Shown here: positions 12,338 through 21,742 of the stretch, in pieces | How positions within the stretch are numbered: position 1 is the first letter of the stretch | Layout of the letters: every line of letters begins with the position of its first letter | Notes under the pieces: model-generated | Databases searched by the model: none | What the model was told of the DNA's origin: nothing | What the model saw: only the letters and a program-made list of their open reading frames with translations | Made by a program: the position numbers and the translations under genes | Assembly (NCBI GenBank): GCA_022539475.1 | Contig: VCMS01000025.1 | Location: 248,001 to 312,000 of the forward strand | DNA: 64,000 nt | Direction of reading: 5' to 3' | DNA from: Gracilaria domingensis | Taxonomy: Eukaryota > Rhodophyta > Florideophyceae > Gracilariales > Gracilariaceae

Positions 12338-13255
12338 ATGTCTGGCGGAGGTTCAACTCAGGTGCTCGCCAATGCACTTGGTCGTCTTGCGCGATACTCG
12401 GTGGCGATAGGCGTTCTTGGAGGCGTGGCACAGAGCTCGCTGTACGTAGTGAACGGGGGTGAAAGAGCTGTAATATTCAACAGGTTCACTGGTATTGAAC
12501 AGCATGTTCGAGGTGAGGTACGTGTATTTTTATCGGTGCGACAGAAGATGATGATATGCTTGAATGAGATTCTGACTTGATGTGAAATGATACAGGGAAT
12601 GCATTTTAATATCCCGTGGGTGCAAAAACCGGTGATCTTTGACGTTCGAACTCGTCCTCGTGCGATCAGTTCTGTGACAGGAACGAACGATTTGCAGATG
12701 GTTAACTTAACACTTCGTGTTTTATCCAAACCGACAAAGGACCAACTGCCAACGATTTACTCCAGACTGGGACCAGACTGGGATGAACGTGTTTTGCCGT
12801 CGATTGCAAATGAAGTACTCAAAGCAATCGTTGCGCAATACAATGCGGAGCAATTGCTAACGCAACGTGAAAAGGTTTCCAGGCAAATCAGAGAAACGTT
12901 AACGGCGCGTGCGAAACAATTTCATATTGAACTGGACGATGTTTCTATGACGCATCTGACGTTCGGAAGGGAGTATGCCTCTGCCATTGAGGCGAAGCAA
13001 GTGACGCAACAGGAAGCTGAGCGATCCAAGTACATCGTGCAAGTAGCTGAGCAAGAGAAGATTGCAGCGGTTGTGCGAGCGGAGGGTGAAAGTACAGCTG
13101 CGCAAATGATTTCCGACGCAATGGCTAAGAGTGGTGATGGTTTGCTGCAACTCCGAAGGATTGAAGCGGCGAAGGAGATTGCGTCTACGTTGTCTAGGTC
13201 GAGAAATATTGTGTACTTGCCGAAGGGGTCAAACGTTCTGCTGAATATGGGATAG
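12338..13255 (+). CDS. PHB1: Prohibitin 1 (spliced)
   Basis: The gene joins 12338-12517 and 12596-13255 into 279 residues. Prohibitins form ring complexes in the mitochondrial inner membrane that act as scaffolds for proteases and cardiolipin domains. The N-terminal hydrophobic segment ([20 protein letters not shown]) anchors the protein. The SPFH/band-7 domain follows ([11 protein letters not shown], then [20 protein letters not shown]), and then the coiled-coil region with [17 protein letters not shown]. The [13 protein letters not shown] and [10 protein letters not shown] segments are those of PHB1 rather than PHB2. Exon 1 is exactly 60 codons, so the intron is phase 0. The length matches the family. 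Confidence 0.95.
12518..12595 (+). other. Spliceosomal intron of PHB1 (78 nt)
   Basis: The donor is GAG|GTACGT and the acceptor TACAG|GGA. Removing it joins the prohibitin frame exactly (VRGE then GMHFNIP). Confidence 0.92.
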
Positions 13256-13919
13256 AGTTGAGCCGCTCAAGCAAGAGTTTTTTTGTGTAGCGTTTTGTAA
13301 AAGCGTGTCGGTGCATTGACTGCGTGAGCTGGCAGACTTGTACCTTACACACCCGAGACGATGGTGCTGTGATACGCAGTGGCATGACTGTCCGTAACGC
13401 CTTTTCCCGCCGCTGCGGAGGAACGGGCCGGCCCTCTGACGGCCGCGTGGAAGAACAAGTTCTTGAACTTACATGGTAAGTTATTCAGAACAAGCGGAGC
13501 ATGCTGCGTTTGCCTCCCCTGGGGAGCACCCGTTGTGATAGATGCAGGTGATACGAAGGTAGATGCGCTTGTTCGTACAGCTTGCCGGCGTGGAATTCGA
13601 GGCAGTGTTCGCACGTGACGCGCGACGTGACGCGTGCCCTGGCGCGCCCACACGCGCGCGTGGACGACGGTGCGGTGGGCGATGTTTTGTCACGCTGTTG
13701 CTCTGTTTCGTACAATTCATGCTGGCGCGGCGCTGTGTATCGCTGTTGGAGCGTTTAGCACTTTGCGCCTTGCTACCTTCATAACACGCCCCTTTGCTCC
13801 GCTCAAGCTCTCTGCGCCTTCCGCTCCGCGTGCCTTGTTCGCGGTCCGTGCCTCGTTTGCTTGAGCCTTCGCCCTCTTTCTCTGTTCCTTGCCGTGTTTG
13901 TTCGCCTTTGTTTCACAAG
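13256..13919. other. Intergenic, GC-rich, PHB1 to PITP
   Basis: The middle of this spacer (about 13380-13800) is rich in CpG and in GCGCG, unlike the flanks. It carries several overlapping short open frames on both strands that resemble no family and differ in every frame. I see no supported gene. Confidence 0.5.
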
Positions 13920-14887
13920 ATGCTGATTAAGGAGTATCGTATTTCCATGCCAATGACTTCTGCGGAGTGTAAGTACTCGGTCTCGACGGATCAGCCTGTC
14001 TGCGTTGCGTTTGTTTCTCTGCGCGTAAGTTTGCTCCCTGATGCTGACTCTGTGAGCCGTTTCGTCTGTCTGCGCGCTTCCTAGATTACATTGCGCAGTT
14101 GTACATGGTGGCAAAGTCCAGTCAAGAAGAGACTGGCAAAACCGCGGGAGAAGGCATTGAAATCGTTCGCAACGAGCCGTTTGATCATACCTCAGATGTC
14201 AACATCTACAAAATGCCTCCCGGCCAATATACCGAGAAAATCATGCATTTGAAAAGCAAGTTGCCAAAGTTCATCGCCATGGTGGTGCCAGATTCAATGA
14301 CCGACATTGTAGAAAAGTCTTGGAACTCTTTTCCGTGGTGCAAGACTGAGTACAGCAACGCGTTTTTCGGCGAAAAGTTCTACATGTCTGTTGAAACCAT
14401 GCATGCCGATGACAGAGGTACACAGGAGAATGCTGTCAATCTGCCCGCTGAGGACCTTGCTAAGCGTAAGGTCGACTACTTGAACATTGCTTGTGAGGAC
14501 TCCTCGGTGCCGATGGCTAAGGGTGAAGACCCTACCAAGTTCCTCTCTCAGAAGACGGGCCGCGGAAATCTCAGTAGCACGTTTATGGAGGATCATGATC
14601 CCATTATGACTTGCTACAAGGTTGTTAAATTGCGTTTCAAGGTGTTTGGTTTACAGACCAAGGCTGAACAGTGGGGTCAACTGTACGGCATCAGGAATCC
14701 GTTTTTGGAGTATCATAGAAAGATCTTTTGCTGGATTGATGAATGGTATGGTATGACCATTGATGACATTCGTGCAATGGAGGATAAAACTGCTGAAATA
14801 ACCAAGCAGAAGCTTGAAGCTTCTATCCGCACCAAGAGTACTAAGGAACGAAAGTCTCAGAGCTGGATTAAGTCTAATGCGGCATGA
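13920..14887 (+). CDS. Class I phosphatidylinositol transfer protein (spliced)
   Basis: Exons 13920-13968 and 14085-14887 give 283 residues. Exon 1 encodes MLIKEYRISMPMTSAE, and the split codon completes YYIAQLYMVAK, matching the PITP-alpha/beta N-terminus. Further family marks are NEPFD, a GQYTEKIMHLKSKLP segment, SWNSFPWCKTEY, the GTQENAVNL segment, KTGRG, and a C-terminal DEWYGMTIDDIRAMEDKT. PITPs are soluble proteins that exchange phosphatidylinositol and phosphatidylcholine between membranes and supply lipid to phosphoinositide kinases. The 116-nt intron (13969-14084, GTAAGT...CTAG) follows codon 16. An open-frame reading alone would miss exon 1. Confidence 0.93.
13969..14084 (+). other. 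Spliceosomal intron of the PITP gene (116 nt)
   Basis: The donor is GAGT|GTAAGT and the acceptor TTCCTAG|ATTAC. Splicing regenerates the family-conserved TAT codon in EYYIAQLY. Confidence 0.9.
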
Positions 14888-15738
14888 ATCTTTCTCTTTT
14901 TGATCTATGGAGTGTGTCTATATTCGACGTTGACATTTTCACCGGCAATTCGAACAACAACAGAAGTCTCGTCATAACCTTGTAAAATGCGGGAGATAAC
15001 TTTACACTGTTTGCCAAGCTTGTAACATTATGAACCATCCCGTTCGTTCATCTGTTGCACTCTGCTTGCTGTTGGTACTTGACATTAATTTTTGGAGAAG
15101 CATATGTCTGACACACAGCACAAGTTGCGTTTTTCTGCCCGAACAATGCGTTCGCAGTGATGATGATTTGCCCATGTCGAATGATTATTGGGCAAGCAGT
15201 TCTTTGCTCTTCATGGGTAGGGCATCTCTCGTATCAGTAAATCAGTATATGAGCCCTTGAAATTGTTTATACTTTACTCATCCAGCGCTAATAAATGTAT
15301 CTAGATATATGACAATGTTTCATATCATTTGAGGACCAACAAAGCGGCATGCATTGAGCCCCGCCGTTTCAAGTTGCAATAAAGCTGTATTTCAAACCGA
15401 GTAAAAGCCATGACCATGGCCAAGCGATATTGAATTGAAATGCCTTCTGCTCTAGTAGCTCTACATGTCTATCACATCCAGGGTGAGTTCGAGAGGTGGA
15501 CACCCAGCAGTGAAGGGATGTCGAACCCAAAATGGGCTCATCTCGAAACATAAACATATCATGAATTAATGGATGAATTCCACGAGAGGGTAGATTTCGT
15601 TCTCCTCGTTCTGTGTTGTAGTGCCGTTCCTTGACACACACACTGCTACCCTTATAGCACTCTCATATTGTTCACCACTACAACTCTTGCTGTAGTATTG
15701 CATCGCTCTGAGAACAAACTGCTTTTCGTTCCAATCCG
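14888..15738. other. Intergenic, PITP to glycosyltransferase-like gene
   Basis: These 851 bases contain AT-rich sequence with short frames (15030-15260 plus, 15369-15641 minus) that lack family similarity. They presumably hold the PITP 3' end and the promoter of the next gene. Confidence 0.5.
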
Positions 15739-17772
15739 ATGGTCATATCAAGAAGGAGTTCGCAGGGTTGGTCACAAGCAGGGCAGAGGAAACGATATGT
15801 TATATCTCGATATTCACTTACGGCGGGAAAAAGTCCGTATACGGTCAGATTCTGGCTAAGATGCTTCTTCTTTTCCTCAATTCTGACTGTCTTCGCATCC
15901 TTAAAGCTGTCATCAACTCTTCTTCATCGCATTAAGGAAGTACCCGCCAAAGTCCATTCGTCAGCTCCCTTTCGTAGCACTGTCGAAATTCGTCATTTTG
16001 ACTATTCCTCTTCCGAGATCCAATCCGGGACTTCTCTTCTAACAGCTTGCCAAAACGACCACGAGAAGCTTCGAAGGTCTTTATCAACTTGGGTTCAGCA
16101 ACACGGCTTGAACGAAATTGTCATCGTGGACTGGGGATCTACACCTCCGCTGCAATACGTTGTGGAGGAGGTTGACATCGATTTTGAAAACCATGCCCCA
16201 ATCCACGTGGTGCATGTCCAGAATGTTACCCAATGGATCGCGTCTCATGCATTGAACTTCGCCTTTCAGTCCGCTCAATACTCTCGGATTCTGAAGGTTA
16301 GCTGCTCACATGCACTGGAACCCGGCTTTGTAGAACATCATCAGCTTCAACCGAATAGTTTTGTAGCAGGAGGTTCCCATCTTGAGCGCATAAGAGATGA
16401 GGAAACACTGAAAGATATCTTATTCATAGAGAGAAAAGCGATAATCGAGATTGGTGGCTACGACGAGCGACTTCAGGAAAGCGGAAGTGAACGTGAAGAT
16501 CTTATTGAACGTCTATCTTCGAAAGGGATGCGCAGAATGAATCTTGATTACGACAAAATAAAGGTCGTTGAGAAACATACCCGCGACGAGGACTCTCTAA
16601 CTTCCCATTCAGATCGCGTGGCCCTGGAGATTGATCTGGAGTTCAGAAAAGGAACGGCTGCGTGGAACCCCCTTGCGTTCAACGAAAGTGCGATTCTAGG
16701 ACGGAAAATCCTCGAAGAGCAATGTCGGACTACGAAGTCTTTCAGGCACCCCCTTGTTTATTACTCTAGTGTCAACAGGTCAAGAGGTGTGGCGTCATTT
16801 CGTGAAATCGCTACCCCTCATCATTTGCAGTCAGTAGAACAAGTCGTTCTTTCAAGGCATCTTCAGAGAGATTTCAGCCTCCCGGACTGCTTTCTGCGCA
16901 ACTTGGATTTGCCTTCACAGCAACATCTTTTTGCCTCTTTGTATAATCGAAGTACACCCATCCCGGGAACAAAACTCATAATTATTCATTGCTTCTCAAG
17001 TATTCCGTCGCGAATCAATCTTTTGCTTTCAGGTTTGATTCTTTCGAAACAAACAGGGCGTGTTCCAATTGTTATGTGGGAGAGAGGTTTAGATCACAAT
17101 TCAACGAGGTTCAACAGCCTTTTTGAAGTACCACAAAATGTTGTCTTACTTCAAGATTTCTCCCCAGACAGTGCTTCTCACTGGGAGAAATGCCAAGGAA
17201 AATCTTTCGCAAGCGATGTTGCGTTGCAGTCTGCGGGACAGAAGCCAATACTCTTCAGAGAGAAGCAACAAACGGTGGAATACGTGAAGACGGATATGCC
17301 TGTACAGAGTAAGAGCGTCAAGCTGCTAAACAGCAAACTGTTAGCAAAAGCGTTCAATGGTTTGCAATTGGGAGTCAAAATTGAACATGCTCTAAGAAGC
17401 TTAAAGGATGTCGGACTCGAGTCATCGATTGGTGTATACGTTGGTGCAAGTCTAAAGGGCGAAACTTCTTCTCATGCAGGCAATCTAGAAATCTTCACAG
17501 CTGTACAGGAAGAGATAGCTAGCATTAGACATAGACAAAAGAGCGGAATGGAAGCCAAAGTGTATGTTGACGCGAGCAAGATTTTTGTGCATCGATTCCA
17601 CAAGGAAGAAAAGAGAATGATAGATAATGCATGGCTGCTCGAATCAAGAGACAACGAGTTGGCGTTCTCCGACTACTTAACTCGTATTGTTGCTCTTTCC
17701 AGGACGGAGACATTCTCAAGCTTCTCTGATGACGATACTAGTATGCTGATTGAGTTATTGCGAAGTTCGTAA
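15739..17772 (+). CDS. Type II membrane glycosyltransferase-like protein (GT2-type N-terminal domain)
   Basis: This 677-residue frame starts at an ATG and has a short basic cytoplasmic tail and one membrane anchor (about residues 36-55, RCFFFSSILTVFASLKL), the layout of Golgi glycosyltransferases. A GT-A fold region follows: SLLTACQNDHEKLRRSLSTW, then EIVIVDWGSTPPL, then the acceptor-side motif GGYDERLQ with the downstream acid pair in GSEREDLIERL, as in chondroitin-synthase and galactosyltransferase C-terminal domains. Where a metal-binding DxD is expected (ILKVSCSHAL) the acidic residues are absent. The C-terminal half (from about residue 400, TKLIIIHCFSSIPSRINLLLSG) looks like a second domain that I cannot name. 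A role in cell-wall or matrix glycan synthesis is inference. Confidence 0.6.
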   Translation: MVISRRSSQGWSQAGQRKRYVISRYSLTAGKSPYTVRFWLRCFFFSSILTVFASLKLSSTLLHRIKEVPAKVHSSAPFRSTVEIRHFDYSSSEIQSGTSLLTACQNDHEKLRRSLSTWVQQHGLNEIVIVDWGSTPPLQYVVEEVDIDFENHAPIHVVHVQNVTQWIASHALNFAFQSAQYSRILKVSCSHALEPGFVEHHQLQPNSFVAGGSHLERIRDEETLKDILFIERKAIIEIGGYDERLQESGSEREDLIERLSSKGMRRMNLDYDKIKVVEKHTRDEDSLTSHSDRVALEIDLEFRKGTAAWNPLAFNESAILGRKILEEQCRTTKSFRHPLVYYSSVNRSRGVASFREIATPHHLQSVEQVVLSRHLQRDFSLPDCFLRNLDLPSQQHLFASLYNRSTPIPGTKLIIIHCFSSIPSRINLLLSGLILSKQTGRVPIVMWERGLDHNSTRFNSLFEVPQNVVLLQDFSPDSASHWEKCQGKSFASDVALQSAGQKPILFREKQQTVEYVKTDMPVQSKSVKLLNSKLLAKAFNGLQLGVKIEHALRSLKDVGLESSIGVYVGASLKGETSSHAGNLEIFTAVQEEIASIRHRQKSGMEAKVYVDASKIFVHRFHKEEKRMIDNAWLLESRDNELAFSDYLTRIVALSRTETFSSFSDDDTSMLIELLRSS

Positions 17773-18410
17773 TATAGCTGATCGATTGTCTTTACCCCAA
17801 TGTAGATGTCTACGTATACTTAAAACCACTTTAATCTTTGCACAATGAGGTTTCTCTGGTTCCTCTTTTTTCGGCATTCTCTTACAACACATCATCGATG
17901 CACGAAGCATTCATCTTTCATCATCGCGACCCAGATTGACGCTTGGAGTGAGGACATTAAATGCTGCCCCAAAATTAATTTTTTGAAGTGGTCGGCAAAT
18001 ATATGGCCTGATCAGGCAAGTGTCTCAAATCTGTCACAACACATCGTCCTGCACCCGAGTGGATTGCATGTGAACCTGAAAAGTTGATCCGTCGCGGGAG
18101 TTCCAATATGCGGCTGTCGAATACGGTATAGTCTGAAGTTCAACTCTTTACCAGCAGGGGTTTGGAACAGAAGGGTGCGTCTTCATAGCCTTGATTGGTA
18201 CCCCTAAACACAAGTCATTGATCTGTGGAAGAAAACTGTTGGCCCGTTTCTTCGCTTCGTCGGTTGTGAAGAAGTTCTAAGAAGCATTTCGACAAGAGTA
18301 CAGGATATCTTCAAGGGTTAATTTTCTTTACCGAAGACCGTCTATAGCCTGCTAGGCCTTCTTTCCTGCACACGTTGGCCGATGATTTTGTGTAGTATGT
18401 GAGCTGCACG
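17773..18410. other. Intergenic; possible 80-residue secreted peptide ORF at 17845-18087
   Basis: The spacer contains one ATG-started frame of 80 codons beginning MRFLWFLFFRH, which looks like a short signal sequence. There is no family match and no second line of support. The rest is featureless. Confidence 0.3.
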
Positions 18411-19888
18411 ATGACGAAGAATGGAGCTCAAATTTCCAATGTACTACGCATTACCGACGTGAACGACTTTCTTGCTCCATCTACAGCTTGTGTGCTACCT
18501 TTGGAAGGAGGAGCCCAACCTTCTTCAAATGGGAAAGCAGATGTTATCAAGATTGGAAATGAGCCTGCGGGTTCAGTCTTAACTCCAATCATACCTACTC
18601 AGACTCCCATATCGGGAGTGGCCAAGGCGAAAGTCACCATAAGCGACTGCCTTGCTTGCTCCGGTTGTGTCACGTCAGCCGAGACTGTTCTATTGTCCAA
18701 TGCGAGCCTTGAAACTTTCAGGAGTTTTGTTCAACTTCGCGACGAGTCTCAGCTGAAGAGCTTTTCCGTCGTTGCCCTTTCGCAGCAATCTGTCGCCTCA
18801 GTTGCAGTGCATTTCGGGCTTCAACTGACAGAAACGGCTAGGAAACTAACAACCTTCTTGAAACAAGTACTATGTGTTGATGTTGTTCTGGATCTCTCTC
18901 TCCCACGTCACCTTTCACTCATCGAAGCGAGCAAGGAATTCATCGAGAGATTTCGTTCTGGGAAACAACTCACAATTACCTCTAGCTGCCCAGGCTGGGT
19001 AACTTACGCGGAGAAGACTCAGGGAAACGTAGTTCTGGACTGTGTGTCATCCGTGCGATCCCCGCAAGGCATGCTTGCATCATTAGCCCCATATCTTCGA
19101 CCGCCGGGCGAAGAAAGGATAACTTGGGTATGTGCCATCATGCCATGCCATGATAAGAAGCTTGAGGCAAGCAGGCCCGAGTTTGTTTCAGAGGAAGACG
19201 GGGAACGAATTTCGAAGGACATCGACTGCGTCTTGACTACGAGTGAGCTTCTTGAGCTTCTTGAAGAGAATCAGTTTGATTTACCATCAGCACCTGAGAC
19301 GAACTTGAATTCGAAGTTTTCCGCTTCAAGTACTGAGGAGTTTGGAGTTAACGTAGGAAGTAGTTCGGGTGGATATGCCGAATTCATTCTCAGAGCAGCA
19401 TCGAAGGAACTTCTAGGAGTTGACTTACCCGTAGGTAATATTATCACTGAAAAAGCAAGTAGATCGGGGGATCTACGCACTGCTACTGTATCTAACAAAG
19501 GGGGAGAAAGTCTTACTTTTGCTACAGCATATGGATTCCGATGTTTGCAAACTATTTTGCGGAAGATACGACAAGGGCAGTGCAAGTACCATTATATCGA
19601 ACTTATGGCATGCCCCGGAGGGTGTACGAATGGGGGGGACAAATATCACTACCTGAGGATGCAAGTGGTGATCTAAGGAGCTGGAAACATCAAACGGATA
19701 GCCATCTGAAAAGGGTAAACTCTGCTTTCCATGCTGCCCCAACTGTACCGAATCCACTCACGCTTCGTGTCGTCCAACAGCTGTACGAAGAAATGGTGGC
19801 CAATGAGGGTGATTCAAATGCACAGGATCCTTTCATGATGCAGGTGCAGTCCCGAAAAACAGATAGTTTGGCTTCCCTGTCATGGTAA
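18411..19888 (+). CDS. NAR1: Cytosolic Fe-S cluster assembly factor NAR1 (IOP1/NARFL), with one frame break
   Basis: NAR1 is an [FeFe]-hydrogenase-like protein of the CIA pathway that helps hand Fe-S clusters to cytosolic and nuclear proteins. The ATG at 18411 gives the typical start with VNDFLAPSTACVLP. The N-terminal cluster cysteines are in DCLACSGCVTSAE. The H-cluster-like cysteines lie in TSSCPGW, MPCHDKKLEA and MACPGGC. The first frame stops at 19676, but the conserved continuation GGGQISLPED lies in the next frame, so one G is missing from the seven-G run at 19632-19638. The true C-terminus ends at 19888 after the LYEEMV segment. All domains are otherwise intact. Confidence 0.93.
19632..19638 (+). 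other. One-base frame break in a G homopolymer of NAR1
   Basis: Family sequence after MACPGGCTNGG requires GGACAA (G-Q), which needs eight G where the window has seven. A homopolymer base-calling error is likely. Confidence 0.85.
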
Positions 19889-20103
19889 TCTGTCTATCTC
19901 TCTTTCTTTCTTTATGTAAACCGTAGAGCTGATTACGTCTCATATGGGTTTTCTTAAGACCCAACGACTTGCCTCTACATCGTAACCATCGGATAATATC
20001 GTTTACGAGGATTGGGTGGAAGGAGCCGAAGATCACCTCCATACTCGTGCAAGCTCGCCAACGCACGCATCAAAGGAGCACAATAGCAGCAAAGAAGTAC
20101 AGC

Positions 20104-20150
20104 AAGTCAACGTTAAGGACACTAAAATCTGACGTCCTTAACGTTGACTT
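20104..20150. terminator. Perfect 17-bp inverted repeat between convergent NAR1 and CSN5
   Basis: The arm at 20104-20120 is exactly complementary to 20134-20150 with a 13-nt loop. It sits 57 bases past the CSN5 stop and 216 past the NAR1 stop, so it falls in the 3' untranslated region of one or both transcripts. A 3'-end stem-loop is the simplest reading; the terminator label is inference. Confidence 0.5.
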
Positions 20151-20206
20151 TCTGTATCTGTTTAATGTAAATCCCTCGTAGGACAGTTAACTTTGGGGCA
20201 CGCGAG

Positions 20207-21229
20207 TCAATTCTTACTGTGTGATGGACTGAACATCGCGTTCTTGATATACATAGACATGATAGATTGAACGTGCTCACTACAGCACTTTTGAGCATCC
20301 TTCGCAATCTGGTCGAGCTGACCACCGCCTTTGCCGCTAGCGGATTTCTTTTCTGACAAGTAGTAACCACTGCGTCCGTGAGGGTTGCCTTTCTCCAATT
20401 GCTTCTCTGCTTGCTTAACCTTGTTTGAGATGTCTGTTAGTTGCTGAAGAACATAATCTTTGCTCTGGACCAGTGGGGACGTTGACAACGCCCTCGCCCA
20501 GTACTTGTTCCACAGAAGATCCAAAAGTGTAGCATCAAGCGTGCTCTTGAAGTAAGACACTTCAAGTGGGTAGTAGTTGTTGCAGTGAACACCAAAGTCC
20601 TCAATCTTATTCAGCGGAATCGTTTGATACTCGTTCACACCCTCTGTAGGAGGTCTGTATTGGGGAGGGTACGTGCGAAACGCGCCCAGATCGACCTTTC
20701 CAGCAGAAATCGTTCGGACTGGATCGACCACTATCGCCAGGAACGGGTCCTCGAACTGCTGATGGATCTTCTGAGTTTCTACGTCTATACCACTGAGCCA
20801 GCAACCATATCCAGGATGGGAATGATACCACCCGATAATGTTCTCTCGTCGTAGGACTTTGTTGCATTCCATGCTGTACTGAACAAGAAACTCCGTTGCT
20901 GCTTGTCCTGCACTCACTCTTGTCTCAGTTCCTTCGACCGGAAGCGGGAAAACATCGATTACTATAAAAGCCCTGTCAGCGACTTTTCCCTGTATGGATC
21001 CCATCACTTCGATGGCACCACCCGAACGAGCGTGCATCGCCATTTTGATTAAAGCAACAGCAGATATGTGTACATCTTTAAACCAGTTGGGATCCTGGGA
21101 CCACGGCTTCTTTTCTCGTAGCAGTGCTTGTTCTTCATCATCGTAAAAATATCGGGCATCATCTTGAGCACTCGTTGGCGATATGTTATTCTCGACTTCG
21201 AAGGCACGACGCGCATCAACAGAGTTCAT
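20207..21229 (-). CDS. CSN5: COP9 signalosome subunit 5 (deneddylase)
   Basis: CSN5 is the catalytic subunit of the COP9 signalosome and removes NEDD8 from cullins. The 340-residue frame has the MPN+/JAMM metalloprotease motif complete: Glu74 in EVMGSIQGK, then His136, His138, Ser146 and Asp149 in HSHPGYGCWLSGID, coordinating zinc. The C-terminal helical region (LTDISNKVKQAEKQLE) is the part that binds CSN6. The length is typical of the family. It is convergent with NAR1 and divergent from PNG1. Confidence 0.96.
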   Translation of the reverse strand: MNSVDARRAFEVENNISPTSAQDDARYFYDDEEQALLREKKPWSQDPNWFKDVHISAVALIKMAMHARSGGAIEVMGSIQGKVADRAFIVIDVFPLPVEGTETRVSAGQAATEFLVQYSMECNKVLRRENIIGWYHSHPGYGCWLSGIDVETQKIHQQFEDPFLAIVVDPVRTISAGKVDLGAFRTYPPQYRPPTEGVNEYQTIPLNKIEDFGVHCNNYYPLEVSYFKSTLDATLLDLLWNKYWARALSTSPLVQSKDYVLQQLTDISNKVKQAEKQLEKGNPHGRSGYYLSEKKSASGKGGGQLDQIAKDAQKCCSEHVQSIMSMYIKNAMFSPSHSKN

Positions 21230-21742
21230 CCTTTCGCTGCTTTGTGCGCCGTAGTTGATAAATGAGTGTAGGAGCTCACAAATTCAGCTCCGTAAGACTG
21301 ACCTTGGCGCTGCCTCTACAACGTGCGCGCTAGTAGAGAAGACGAATGAATGAACGATGCTTGATTCTTGAACGTGACGCGCGAGGCCCTGCCCCTCAGG
21401 CGGTAGATATCTTGAGGATATAAGGCTACCTTTGGTTCGTGTAGTGTATTTCCATCTCCGCGTAGACTTCCGACTTGATACAGAGCATAACAATTTCTGC
21501 ACACGTTTTTTGTTGGAAGGGCACTCTGAAGGGGACACCTCTTAGGCTGCATGCACCGGTGCACTGATTCGCTCTTCTTTTTCCGCATGCGTTGCTTCCA
21601 TAAACAAAAAATATCATTTGCATCAACTGGGGTAGAAGGATAGCCTTATACTCTCTTCACGAGTTATGCCAGAGACCAATGGTAGTGTAAAGACAGACGT
21701 CTACGTTCAGCGAGGAAAGGCAGCGGTCTGCGCTGCTACGTC
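21230..21742. promoter_or_regulatory. Divergent intergenic region between CSN5 and PNG1
   Basis: These 513 bases separate two outward starts. Several short minus-strand frames overlap here in different phases and none resembles a family. Shared promoter sequence is presumed. Confidence 0.4.

Noticed and set aside
13269-13864. Several overlapping frames in the GC-rich spacer after PHB1
   Set aside because: High GC lowers stop frequency; frames overlap on both strands and none has conserved features.
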